Part shown: piece after piece, positions 1 to 10,590 of the stretch
Position numbering within the stretch: the first letter of the stretch is position 1
How the letters are laid out: each line of letters starts with the position of its first letter
Source of the DNA: Dendrophyllia cribrosa
Taxonomy: Eukaryota; Cnidaria; Anthozoa; Scleractinia; Dendrophylliidae
Length of the DNA: 64,000 nt
Direction: 5' to 3'
NCBI GenBank assembly: GCA_024195265.1
Contig: JAJLRJ010000006.1
Span: 25,190,770 to 25,254,769 of the forward strand
Program-made: the position numbers and the translations under genes
The notes under the pieces: generated by a model
Databases searched by the model: none
The model's input: only the letters and a program-made list of their open reading frames with translations
Told to the model about the DNA's origin: nothing

Positions 1-42
1 TATTTGAGCGCCTCTTACAGGTATTTGAGGGCGGTACAACGG

Positions 43-130
43 AGTAGTGGGTAGGGAGGGAGTCAAATACAACCCCGGGTATTTGAGGGTTTCCCGGGGG
101 TGGTATTTGACTCCCTCCCTACCCACTACT
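43..130. repeat. Perfect inverted repeat (foldback)
   Basis: Bases 43-70 and 103-130 are exact reverse complements (28 bp each) separated by a 32-base loop. The loop repeats the words GTATTTGAGGG and CCCGGG, which also occur just upstream at 20-32. It would form a strong hairpin. No coding function is seen; it is probably the end of a foldback transposon. Confidence 0.85.
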
Positions 131-420
131 TACGCTCGACTTGTGAGCAAGTCTAAAAAAAATGCAAATGTGCATGTGAAACCGGTGCCAGGTGCCAAAA
201 TGCAAAGCAGTTTTAGTGAAATTAATTCGCACGAAGAGCTGCATGACACTGGGGAAAAAAGTTCATCAATAAATTTCAGCATTGTCGTTTAAACGTATTT
301 TTAAATTTTTACCCAGTCTCCAGTCTGTGTATAAACAAGAACAACAACTCTTCGATTAGTGAAGTCGTGCTTTAAGAAGCTTTAAGGGTCTTGTTAGTGC
401 CCCTAAGGTACGAGAATTAA
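131..420. other. Flank, part of an older repeat
   Basis: No convincing gene. The stretch at about 340-420 matches 23,060-23,110 in reverse orientation. It is the left half of an older repeat that was split by the element at 421-5113. Confidence 0.5.
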
Positions 421-1323
421 TTAAGGGGAAACTGGCATTTAACTTTTGAGGGGGGGGGGGGGTTATTTTAGAAAAAAATATCCTGCAGACTCATTTTGAG
501 GCAAAAAAATCTTGCAAGGAAATACCTCGGGAAAAAAATTCCTACACTGATCTTGAGCAAGAAAAAAAAACAATCGAACCAACGTCTTTTCATGCCAATG
601 CATTGAAATTTGTTTGGCACCTTCTGTACACTTTGTAAATCAAAGTACAGTCAAGTGACTAACATTCAATTTGCAATTGGCGTTGCAAGTGGAATGCGAG
701 TAAAGATGATCCAACAGAGATTTAACAATGTTGCAATCTTAAATACGCACAAGACTGAGAACTGACGCTGTGTGACTTGTTGATTTGGCTAACGAACTTG
801 TCAGGTGAAATGATAACCGCAAACGTAACTTTGGAACATTTACTGACGCTCCTTCATATAGCCAACTAACTGGACTAGCATATTATGAACCCGAAATAGG
901 TCCAACGCGAAAACTTTAAGACTTGTTTATTCTTTCTTGATAATTTGTTCCGTTCGGTGAAATCCACTTTAAATGGTAAAATAACATAAATTGAGGACTG
1001 GCGTTAATATTACGCTTTTGTCACTCTGAATGAACGTCATATCATATGATAATTATGTTTTAAATGTACGTTTTTGTCCAAAAAACTAACTGAATGGTGA
1101 TAAAAATTTGACAAAAATTTTCTTAGGATTGATAGAAATAAACGCGTTTCCGGTGATTTCAGAAGCTCTAGATTCCAAAATTTTTCAGAGGGCCATGCCC
1201 TCGCACCCCATAGATAACCTCGCGCCCGAGGTCCCTGTTAAATCAAAACGAAACAAACCCACACGTGCGGAAAAGGATATATCAATGACGTGTTTCCTTT
1301 GTGGAACACCAGCATAGAGGAAA

Positions 1324-2294
1324 TAAGGGATTGTGCAATAATTATCAGGGGGGGGGGGGGGGTTGGAAAACTAGGGGGGACTCAAAGCAAAATAAGTCAC
1401 TCAAGAGGAGGGGGCTTAACATTTTATTTCAAGTGGTTATAGTTATCACTAAAAGGCTTGATGATCTGTTCTGTGGCTGAACTGCAACTTCAATCTGTTA
1501 CAATACGATTATCTAGGGACGAATATTGTGATAAAGCATTTCTGGCTTTTAAAATTTAAATTGTCAGCAAGATTTGAACTGTAGAATATAGTTATACACC
1601 AGTGCAAATATTTTGCCCTGATGAAAATATTTTGCTCCAGTTCAAATATTTTGCGCTGATTCGAAATAAATTTGAACCAGTGTAGACAAAAATGCACCAA
1701 AATCATAATTTCACTACAACATAGATAATCATATTGCAACAGATTGAAGATGTACCTCAACCAGCATGGTCTTAAGGTCAGTGGAGGTAAAGTGGCACTG
1801 GTTGTACGAGTTCTCCAGTACGCTCGGGGTGATCATTTTTGCATCCCATGAGAAACCCAAGAGAACGTTAACGGGGAAATGAGTTCCAGTGTAAGCAACT
1901 CGGATTCGCAATCAAGTGATTCAGAAGTGGAATCGGATGGCTTTGTTGAACCCTGCTTCGAGGTCATGTTTGTTCCAGATACGGATGTCCAACAAGTAAA
2001 CATGTAGTAGTGCTGTATATCGATCCACGTCTGGAACAAACATTACCTCGTAGCAATAACAGGTGGGTGTATATTAAGAAAATGCTGGGTATTTGTATAT
2101 AAAAGGTGTGTGAATGGGGTGGGGGGGGGGGGGGGGGGGGTCATACAAAATTTCTGACTGATCAGGGGGGGTAATAACTAAATTCACTCCTTTAGGAGGG
2201 GGATATTACCTAATATTTTCCTACTTGAAGCGCATTTCACCCCCCCCCCCCCCCCCCCCCCTCCACCTCCTGATAATTATTGCACAGTCCCTAA
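1324..2294. mobile_element. MITE with TIRs next to G/C runs
   Basis: The left end TAAGGGATTGTGCAATAATT is mirrored at the right end (AATTATTGCACAGTCCCTAA), giving about 26-bp TIRs. Immediately inside lie a G run on the left and a C run on the right. It sits within degenerate Penelope-type coding sequence. No open frame of its own is recognised. Confidence 0.7.
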
Positions 2295-2399
2295 ATGGGT
2301 TCATTGAACAGGCTAACAGATATCACCAAACCATTAAATTTACGGCTGAAATCACAGATAAAGAAACTTATTTCTTGGATACGTGATAGATTTAAAGTA

Positions 2400-2840
2400 A
2401 CGTCTATCCTCGACGTACGCACCCATTACAAGCCGACAGAAACATTCAGTATACACATTTCTCTTCCTGCCACCCACCAGGGGCTAGTAAAGGCTTCATA
2501 AAAGGCGAGGCACTTAGGCTGCTTCGAACTAACTCTTCAAAACTAACGTTTGAAAAGAATATAAGAAAATTCAAATCACGCCTACATTTGAGAGGGTATC
2601 CAGATACTCTGTTACATAAAGTCCTCTCAGAAATGAAATTCGAAGAGAGAAAGTCGGCCCTTCACACAATATCACCCAGCGGTGTCCAATTTAAAGAAAA
2701 TCCTTATGGATAAATGGCATTTAATACAGAACCAACCGTTGCTGAGGGAGATCTATAAAGAGCCTCCCATTATCTCCTATAAAAGGGGTAAATCGCTTAA
2801 AGACATACTCGTTATAGCGAAACTCTAAAGGCGAGAACAT
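2400..2840 (+). pseudogene. Penelope-like reverse transcriptase fragment
   Basis: Translated with frame changes, this stretch gives phrases typical of the C-terminal RT region of cnidarian Penelope-like elements: a YKPTETF block near 2,430, KGEALRLLRTNSS near 2,505, then ALHTISPS, DKWHLIQNQPLLREI and ISYKRGKSLKDI by 2,810. Several frameshifts and stops break it, and it lacks the catalytic core and endonuclease. It is a dead remnant. The family call rests on recognition of these phrases, not on a search. Confidence 0.65.
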
Positions 2841-3002
2841 CACATTGGCGAACAGCGGGAGTCGTGCAGGTCTGTCATTACTTTGTAACCTATTTGAAGA
2901 AAAAATGATACGGCGTAGCTCTGATCTTTATACACCAATCTCTCAGGGAAATATCCATCTGAACATACAGCAAATGGGGTGACTTCTCCCTACAGTGTAC
3001 AT

Positions 3003-4685
3003 TTAACCCTATCCAGACCGGGCTTTTTTTGACCGTCTGGGACCGGGGGGGGGGGGGGGGGGGCTCCAGAAGCCCCCCCTATGTAACTTTGAAACCGTTT
3101 ATGCTATGGCCACCAAATTTACACAGGATAATGTTGTCATGAATTCTAGTAACTACAGATACTTTGGTGTCATAATGACGTAACGTGACGTCATTATGAC
3201 GTCATATAGTCGATTTTATTGTCTAAAACAGTCTTTCATCAATATTTTCTCAATTTTGAACATATAGCAACTAACAGCTACCTATTTGATGAAAGTCTTA
3301 CGTTTACTCACACTGTTGGTGTTGTTAACAATAACAGTGACGTCATTATGACGTCATATACAATGAAATAACCAACTGAAACGTTCTATAAGGCATATCT
3401 CTAAAAAAAAGGTTGTGTTCATACCAAACTTTCACATATTGATGCTGGAGTAAAAGTTAATGAATACGTACACTTTGTTGCTATGGTAACAGCGTGTGAT
3501 GTCATAGAAGTGATGTGTACATGTTCTTAAAAACTGGAACAGTTATCTTTGCAAATTATGGCTTTTCATGTACGTAATGAATTAAAAAAAGCTTGAAAAG
3601 GACATTTTTATGATATTTTGACAATAAATGTTTAGAGATAATGGAATTACACAGACACGTAATATACTAGAAATAAATTTCCCATTTTATTGTCCGCCAT
3701 CTTGGATCCGCCATCTACATGGCGTTAATTGCAGGAATGGCTCCGAGCGACACTTAGAAAATTTTTCACCAATTATAGAATTTTTTTCCTATCAGAAAAA
3801 GAAAAATGCAATAAATCACCTAGAATCGAACCCGGAACCGCCTGCGTGCTAACATCCCTCCTTCACCACTAGACCACTGGGTTGATCCGGCAAACCCAAC
3901 AAAAATTTAATTATAAAAAGTGACCCTATCCCTAAATCTAACCTAATCGAGAATATAGCTTAGATCTAATAATCGCTTTGCCTAGGCCTAATTTTATCTG
4001 ATAATAAAAGCCTACTTTCGTTCTAATCCAGGCACAAACAAAAAAGAGAGAAATGAATGCTAATGAGGTCAGCGGTTTCCTTTCAAACGGCTCGGAGCCA
4101 TTCCTGTATTTAACGGCTATTCCGCCATGTTGGATCCGCCATCTTGAATTAGTCCAAACGTGTTTATTTTGGTACAAAACACCGAAAAACAAAGCAAATG
4201 GACTGCTAAAGCTTAGTTTATTGTGGGCAAATGTTTTACAATCCAAATATGAACCAATAATAATATTATAGAGAGAAACGACCTTTAGTAAAACTTTGAT
4301 CCGCCATCCTGGATTTTGACATTTCATATTCCATATTTTCCTAAAATTACCGTTAATTAACCTTAATTAATAAACAATTATACATAATTTGATCAATCAT
4401 CGCTAAATTAAGTGGAAAATATTAATTCAATAAGAAATCTTTGAAATAATCTTGATTAAAGCGAAAAATGCTAATTTTGTAAAACATAGGTGTCAAAAAG
4501 CGGTTGATATGGAAACGTCAATGTCGATGGACAAAGGACGCTAACGTGAAAATGTTCCCAGATAAATTTTAGGAAAAGTCACCAAATTTGGTGGTCATTG
4601 CATCGACCGTTTTGAAACGACACAATTTCAAAGTTCGAGCGGGCTCAAAAGCCCACCCCCCCCCCCCCGGTCTGGATAGGGTTAA
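3003..4685. mobile_element. TTAA MITE, CCCTATCCAGACCGGG ends
   Basis: Flanked by TTAA (3003-3006 and 4682-4685). The TIR starts CCCTATCCAGACCGGG and is mirrored as CCGGTCTGGATAGGG at the right. A G run lies inside the left end and a C run inside the right end. TTAA plus a CCCT start is the hallmark of piggyBac-type termini. It contains no transposase, so it is non-autonomous. The interior holds tandem 'GCCGCCATCTTGGATCCGCCATC'-like words and a tRNA-like sequence on the minus strand. Confidence 0.8.
3815..3886 (-). repeat. tRNA-like sequence (SINE head or tRNA pseudogene)
   Basis: On the minus strand this 72-base stretch carries an A-box-like CAGTGGTCTAGTGGTGAAGG and a B-box-like GGTTCCGGGTTCGATTC at tRNA spacing. 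ATCAACC at one end can pair with GGTGAT at the other apart from one bulge, like an acceptor stem. The anticodon arm is not convincing, so I read it as a tRNA-derived SINE or a tRNA pseudogene carrying a Pol III promoter rather than a working tRNA. Confidence 0.5.
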
Positions 4686-5113
4686 GCCAGATGTCAAAAC
4701 GTTAACCTTAAGTGAGATATAGAAAATGGAGAAAGTTTAAGGGCACTTATTAAAGGTCAGTATTGGTACATTTATAAACTTGGTACTAAAAGCCAAAGAA
4801 CAAAATTTGTAATAATGTTAATTTCCACGGCACTTCACGCTGAGCAGTCCAACATTTAAGGACGTGTTAATAAATGTGTTTTTTATAGACAAGCAGTTAT
4901 GTTAATCTTATGTCCACACATCCTTGATGCCTTGATGTTGAAGAAAAAAATGTATTAAAAAAATCTTGCATGGCGTACAACGCTGAAAAAAAAATTCCAC
5001 ACCCTTGCATGTCAGGAAAAAAAATTCCACCGCCAGAGGTTTGGGAAAAAAAAATTCTTACCCAAACCTAATCACCCAACCCCCCCTCAAAAGTCAACTG
5101 TTCGGCCCTTTAA

Positions 5114-5561
5114 ATATATTGTTATGATTTGTTTTACATGTACAGTCACTTTTCCGGTCACACTAGGTGATCCGTCACGAACGTTACAACACTGTATGTA
5201 ATTTGAAACCTTTAATCAGTCTTTCGCAATCACTCGTGCATAACTTTTATATTAATTACTTCAATTTATCTGTTGCTCGAAAAGTTCATTTTACTTGATA
5301 TGTTTTGTTCCGTCATTTTCCTTTTTCTTATGTTGTGAATAAATCCAAACATTCATGAGCTTGAAGTTGCTATATCGACTGATATTACGTCACTAACACT
5401 TCGCCTCAGGCTATAAACCACTTGAAAAACTGAACTTTTTCTCTTTTTGCATCCCATTTTATTAGTCGTGCGCTTGGCTTAGAGCCAAGCACGGCTAACA
5501 AATAAATAAATTTCTGTTCTGTATTGCGTGACAGATGGGACCTTTTAAAAAATCGCATTAC
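5114..5561. other. Right half of an older repeat, no gene
   Basis: Bases 5,114-5,400 match 21,510-21,600 and 22,840-23,040 in reverse orientation, so this is the continuation of the repeat split by the element at 421-5113. A short perfect hairpin (CTTGGCT/AGCCAAG) lies near 5,473-5,490. No gene seen. Confidence 0.5.
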
Positions 5562-5744
5562 CAGGGGCGTAGCCAGGAATTTTTCAGAGGTACGCACAAT
5601 CAATTTCCAAACACTCCCCCTACATCCTCCTCCCCCCACCCTCAAGTCCCAAATCTTTCATTTTTTTCGACTTTTTCAGGTACGCACGTGCGTACGTGCG
5701 TACGTGCGTACGTGCGTACGTGCGTACAGGTAGCTACGCCCCTG
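5562..5744. mobile_element. Short MITE with CAGGGGCGTAGC ends and 5-bp duplication
   Basis: Begins CAGGGGCGTAGC and ends GCTACGCCCCTG, flanked on both sides by ATTAC (5557-5561 and 5745-5749). The interior contains a (GTACGTGC)n microsatellite at about 5,681-5,727. The CAGGGG-type end resembles hAT elements, but the visible duplication is 5 bp rather than 8, so the superfamily is uncertain. Confidence 0.75.
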
Positions 5745-5810
5745 ATTACGTTCCTGTGTTGGTGAAATGTTCAAGGTAAACTTTATTTATATCCAAGGCC
5801 AAGCGGATTA

Positions 5811-6262
5811 TTGAATGAGGTTAGTCACTGCAAAGCTATTTGCCATTGCAATGACGTTCCTAAGGGATCCTTCAGCTGCGGTAACAGTTGTGTTACTTGC
5901 AACTACATCACTGACGGTCGCACAAACTACACATTTTCCTCCACTGGGGAGACCAGATCCATCACTGACAACATTGACTGCAATTCCAAAAATCTAATTT
6001 ACATGGTAAACAACCGACGTGTAACAAACGGTACATCGGTGAGACGAAACGACGACCGGCTGAAAGACCCACCGCTTCCTCTAGACCTACTGCAGTTTCA
6101 GACCATTTTCTTTCAGACGACCATTTACCTACCGACATAGAACTTATTCCATTGGAACTCATACATTCATCTCGTGACGCTATACGCAAAGCTCGAGAAG
6201 CGTAACTTATCGAAAGGGGTCAAACCCTTGAACCTAAGGATATCAACAAGCGTGAAGAAATA
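5811..6262 (+). pseudogene. Penelope-like element: GIY-YIG endonuclease remnant
   Basis: Across two frames the translation shows NLIYMV, then CNKRYIGETKRR, then ELIPLELIHSSRDAIRKARE and a LIERGQTLEP tail, the order seen in the C-terminal GIY-YIG domain of Penelope-like retroelements. An internal stop replaces a tyrosine-like position near 6,203, and a frameshift lies near 6,010. The RT part is absent upstream, so this is a 5'-truncated copy. A hammerhead-like motif follows about 200 bp downstream, as expected for a Penelope terminal repeat. Confidence 0.8.
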
Positions 6263-6463
6263 TAAACTTTGCATTTATATATTTTACATATCTTCTTTTA
6301 TTAGTTTTATCTTGTTTTCTTATATTCTTTTGATTCTCTGAAATTTGAATTGTAATGTTTCATCTTATATTTTTGAAATGTAACGTCTTTCCATTGTAAT
6401 CTTATATCCTTTTGTTTCTTGGCGATTTATATTGTAACGTTTTTCTTGTAGTCATGTTATTCC

Positions 6464-6492
6464 CTGAAGAAGTCAGGCCGTGCCTGATGAAA
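6464..6492 (+). ncRNA. Hammerhead-ribozyme-like core in Penelope 3' region
   Basis: CTGAAGA (6464-6470; U7 of the core is the tolerant position) is followed by a perfect 6-bp stem TCAGGC/GCCTGA (6473-6478 and 6482-6487), then GAAA (6489-6492). Penelope-like elements are known to carry hammerhead motifs in their terminal repeats. The closing stems I and III are not convincing here, so activity is doubtful. Confidence 0.45.
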
Positions 6493-6505
6493 TATATGAT
6501 AGAAT

Positions 6506-8240
6506 ATACTTATAATCCCAGTTGTACAGTCAGCCTTGCTTTATTAGTTACTTTGTATTCATGTTTCTTATGCCGACGACTATATGGCTTTCAAGCCGTG
6601 AAGTACATATCGCAAAATATCTCCGTGTGTTGACTTAAGAAGCAGAAGGAAGAATTACAGCGCACAATTGCAAGATTTCAAGATAATGCAAGTCGTTCAT
6701 GGATGGATAGGACCGTTTGATATTGTGTGACAGAAAGTTTTTCCACTTCGAACTAGGGGAAGGCTTTATGGGACTCTGCGCTTGAATATGGGGGAAACTA
6801 TAACATAAATGGGAACTCGCTTGCAGGGAGGAGCCGTCACTCTCGGAAAGTACGGGATCAAACCACGAACTGGTACGCAACAGTTAGAAAAATAAGAAAC
6901 CTGACTTGGTTCCAACAGAGTTTATTCCTGACTTCTCAACGGTAACAATGCAATCAAAGATGTAATCATAGATGTAATAAAATAAACTACAACCGTGGAC
7001 AAAATAGCTTGGGATACTTAAGAAAATACTACACGTTGACAATTTTTTATCGAAGAGAGAAACTATCGTTCCATTTCCATTTCTCCCTCACCCCAAATAC
7101 AAAGTTGAGGCATTGTGGCTTGCTTATATGCATAAAACTCAACATTGTATTAGGGTGGGTGGTGGGGGTGGGGGGGGGGGGGGGGGGGGGGAGGACGACA
7201 AAGATAATTTGTGGGGGAAAAGGTTAAGTGTCCCAAGACTTCTGACCAAGATTGTAGGGTCTTATATATACGAAAGGTACATGCGTTCAACATAAAGAAG
7301 TACAATGAAAGTGTGAAGCGAAGTCCTTTGAGCTAAGCGAAAATTATTTACAAAATGTATATTTTAACTTAAGCGTCTATTGTTCATGAAACTATTTTTA
7401 AAAGTAATCTACTTTTAAAAACTCTTAAAACATTCAGCTAGATGAACAGCCGAGTCAGCAAGCGATTTTAAGCACTTACTGGCGATATATCAATAAATTT
7501 GCAAGGTCGGCAAATAACTTGTACAGCAAGTACTAGCGATGTATAATTATCGACTTATTCACCTTTAACAAAAGCTACTCATTTTAACTTCGATGAGTCA
7601 GCTAAGCTATTCATACTAAAAAACTAAACGATACCATTACTTGACAATTCGTTGATTAAGTTATGCTTCACATAAGAACTATAGTAAACTTCATAAATCT
7701 CCGGCATTGGCTCTTTCGATTCCCACATATAAAAATCCATAAAATCCATTTGCGTCAAATATATTTTAGGAAATGTTCGTGCTTAACCAATCAGAATAGC
7801 AGAAGACAATAGCTACTAATTTTGTTTCTTTGATGAAGTTCCCCAAATACAATATCTTTTAAAAATTGCATGTTGTGCGATTGGGTCTCGAAATACTTGA
7901 AACCTTAAAAAAAATTAGACTTTATGCACCTTGAACCTTAACTTTTTAGCGGTTTTTGAGTCTAGGCCAATGAGATCACTAGTTGTAACAATGAAAATAG
8001 TTGACATTCCATCGTGCATTGCCGTTCAGCACTATCTATCTTATACGGATCATTACTTAAAAGACACCGCGAGTGCCGAACGAAGCTAAATTAGAACAGT
8101 ATTGAAAGCTACTATGTTTATAAAGCTTGATACGTGATAATTCGGCTAAATATAACTTAGAATGTGTTAAATTTACCAACAAGGTGTCAACTAGAATAGA
8201 TACCGCGCAGATGAGGAACGAAGCTTATTAACAATTAGAG
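6506..8240. other. No gene recognised
   Basis: AT-rich sequence with a long G run at about 7,165-7,191. Short frames here owe their length to the G run or to chance. No family recognised. Confidence 0.5.
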
Positions 8241-8476
8241 TTAAAGGGGCAGTATCACGAGGTTCCACGCGCGGCACTGTTCACTATTCTTGCACCGGAA
8301 TTTTGAACATATCACTGTTAAAAGTGATATTTTCTTTCTTCCGGCTATCAAAACGGATTTTTTGATTCAACAAATACCTCCACTTATCGACGCGCGGCCT
8401 TTTTGAATTTGCGGAATCAAACTTGAAAACTGGGCCGACGTTTTCAAGTTTCGACCTTGTGATACTGCTCCTTTAA
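8241..8476. mobile_element. TTAA MITE, AAAGGGGCAGTATCAC ends
   Basis: TTAA (8241-8244) is followed by AGGGGCAGTATCACGAGG. The right end reads CCTTGTGATACTGCTCCT then TTAA (8473-8476). TIRs are about 20 bp with two mismatches. Non-coding. Related ends occur at 24,176-24,618 and 24,695. Confidence 0.75.
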
Positions 8477-8715
8477 GGTAACCAATGTTTGGAAGGTAGT
8501 ACATTTTAGTAACAATATAAGCACGTCCTTTTCTCAGTAATTGAACGCTTACTTAAGAGGTTAAAAGCAATTAAGTTTGTTTGTCATGAAAGCAAAACCC
8601 TGTTGGCTTTTAGAAAAATATTATTTGATGAATAGCACAAAACATTAAACTAAAGCGAACACTAAGCAAAAAAACTTTTACGGCTGAATGCGGACAAATG
8701 TAAACACAACGAAAA

Positions 8716-8886
8716 AGCCCATTTCCTAGTTGCTCTTAAGCTCCTTTTCAAACCGAGGCCAAGGTCAAAACCATTCATATGAATATGAGTTTTCTTTCAC
8801 ATGCAAATAAAACTAATATCCATATGAATGGTTTTGTACTTGGCCTTGGTTTTAAACGGAGGCAAAGCGCAACTTGGAAATGGGCT
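8716..8886. mobile_element. Short foldback MITE
   Basis: The two halves are imperfect reverse complements over about 75 bp. The left half begins AGCCCATTTCCTAGTTGC and the right half ends in its mirror image at 8886. The central part CATATGAATGGTTTTG is mirrored as well. No coding potential. Confidence 0.75.
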
Positions 8887-9672
8887 ACTATTGGTTGGGT
8901 CGGGATGCATCTCTCCTAACGCCTCACATGATTCACTAAGAAAACAATAGAACAAACAACAGAACAATGGACCCTAGCCTTAAAAACAATAGAGCTGCGG
9001 GTTATCCATGTCCAATGAAATTAGAGGTTCAGAAGAGGTGCAACCCTACTGTATTCGTTTAATCAATGTATCGATACTTAACAAATAAACTATGAGCAAA
9101 GCTTAAACTTGAAAATCTTTAATCTAAGCAATGGCACTTCAAACGTCAAGTGCAAACATTCCTAATGTAAGCTAAATACTACCGGTAAAATGGATAAAAA
9201 CGTTATTTACTTACTCAAACAGTCCAAACTATAAGGGACAAAGACACTTAAAAAATCTCACTAATGTTGCCAAAATTCCAGCCTCCTTACAATTGTGTTC
9301 GCCGCTTATTGCTGTGGGATGTTTGTTCCGGCAAGTTTTGTGTTTTCTTTAACTTGCAATTTGCTTAGCGATCGAGAAAACAAGTGACGGCTTCTGAATG
9401 TAGTAAATGTAGTGTAGGCTTACTTTTTAGACAATTTGAAGCTTATGTTTCTCCTTAAAAGCACTTTTAAAAAACACTCGGGAATTTTATACCGCAATGG
9501 GTTGAGGACACCACAAATTCAAGCTGTGTACAGTACAAGCTGTGTTTATATAACATAGATGTTGTTTGTGGATAAACCCAATGACTTTTTATTAATTTAC
9601 TACTGCTACCACCCTATTTTCTTAACTGACACTAAGACTAAATACTATGCAATTTTTAAGTTTACATGGTGT
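8887..9672. other. No gene recognised
   Basis: Non-coding, AT-rich; nothing recognised on either strand. Confidence 0.5.
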
Positions 9673-10206
9673 TTAACCCTCGGACGTACAAGAGGGTGGG
9701 GGGGGGGGGGGGGGGGGGGGAGTGTAGCTGTTCGTTTATCCTTAAGACACATTTGGTAAAGTTTGGCGACAGCCGGTTGCTACGGTAACGATATATGACG
9801 TCGTAAGTAGCGTGAGGTCAAGCCATTTTTGAATAAAAATGCGTGTTTTTCACTTTTTGTCGGTGAAAAACACAAAATGCTACCAAAATCATCAAAGTGT
9901 TTAATTATATGTTATATTGCAACTCTAGCAAAAATATTTGCAATTTCCGCATTTTTCCGAAGAAATTTGAATTTTTAGTAAAATCCAAGATGGCGGCCAT
10001 TTCGGATGATGTCACGGACTCCAGCAGTAATATTTACCTTATCTTGTAGAACACACCACAGGTTATCTATAGACATAAAATATTTCCAAAATATTGCAAC
10101 ATTGCAAAAACCCAATGGGGGGTCGGGGTTTGCAACAACCCCCCGCCCCCCGCCCCACCCTTGTACCACGGTGGGGTATAAGTTTGTGTGTACGTCCGAG
10201 GGTTAA
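9673..10206. mobile_element. TTAA MITE, CCCTCGGACGTACA ends
   Basis: TTAA at 9673-9676 and 10203-10206, with TIRs CCCTCGGACGTACA and TGTACGTCCGAGGG. A G run follows the left TIR, and C-rich sequence precedes the right one. The interior includes CCAAGATGGCGGCC. A diverged copy of the interior, without clear TIRs, is present at about 60,950-61,135. This is a piggyBac-like non-autonomous family, distinct from that at 3003-4685. Confidence 0.8.
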
Positions 10207-10590
10207 AATACAACAAATAATTCATCTATTGGCAACATACTATTCAGCACTCTACGAAACTCGAATTTTACAATAACTGTATGAACGATTATACAAGAAT
10301 TTGAACGATTATACTCCTACTTATTATTTAGACTAGTTACAAGGAAGACGAATGAAAGGAAATAATTAGTAAAATTTCGAATAGTAATCACAAACTAAAG
10401 CTATCATGAAGTCCCGAGGGATATTAGACTCTACCCTACTTGTGGATATGACCAAATACAAATCTTTTTAGTTATGATTGGCTAGCTGAGAGTGAGGTTT
10501 GAGTCTGGGGCCTGAGCAATATAACCCTGAACTGGACTATTGAGTAGGAATAAAATAGAATCACGTAAAACGTGGCGTACTCTGTCTTCT
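10207..10590. other. 3' flank of the 10.6-11.7 kb gene
   Basis: No separate gene. It may hold the 3' UTR of the minus-strand glycosyltransferase-like gene. Confidence 0.4.

Larger units (their letters stand above)
421..5113. mobile_element. TTAA-flanked composite transposon (non-autonomous)
   Basis: TTAA lies at both edges (421-424 and 5110-5113). The ends are diverged inverted repeats: the left end has AACTTTTGAGGGG and the right end reads CCCCTCAAAAGTCAACTGTT. Both sub-terminal regions carry repeated GAAAAAAATT blocks. The uninterrupted host sequence survives in reverse orientation near 23,040-23,075, where the left and right flanks are joined, so an empty site supports the boundaries. Other elements are nested inside. 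No transposase is visible. A TTAA target and GGG-type ends suggest a piggyBac-like mobiliser, which is inference. Confidence 0.6.

Noticed and set aside
3938..4327. 129-codon minus-strand frame in the TTAA MITE
   Set aside because: Lies in non-coding MITE sequence with repeated GCCATCTTGG words; no transposase motif.
7009..7295. Glycine-rich frames over the 7.1-kb G run
   Set aside because: Translation of a homopolymer tract; no flanking coding evidence.
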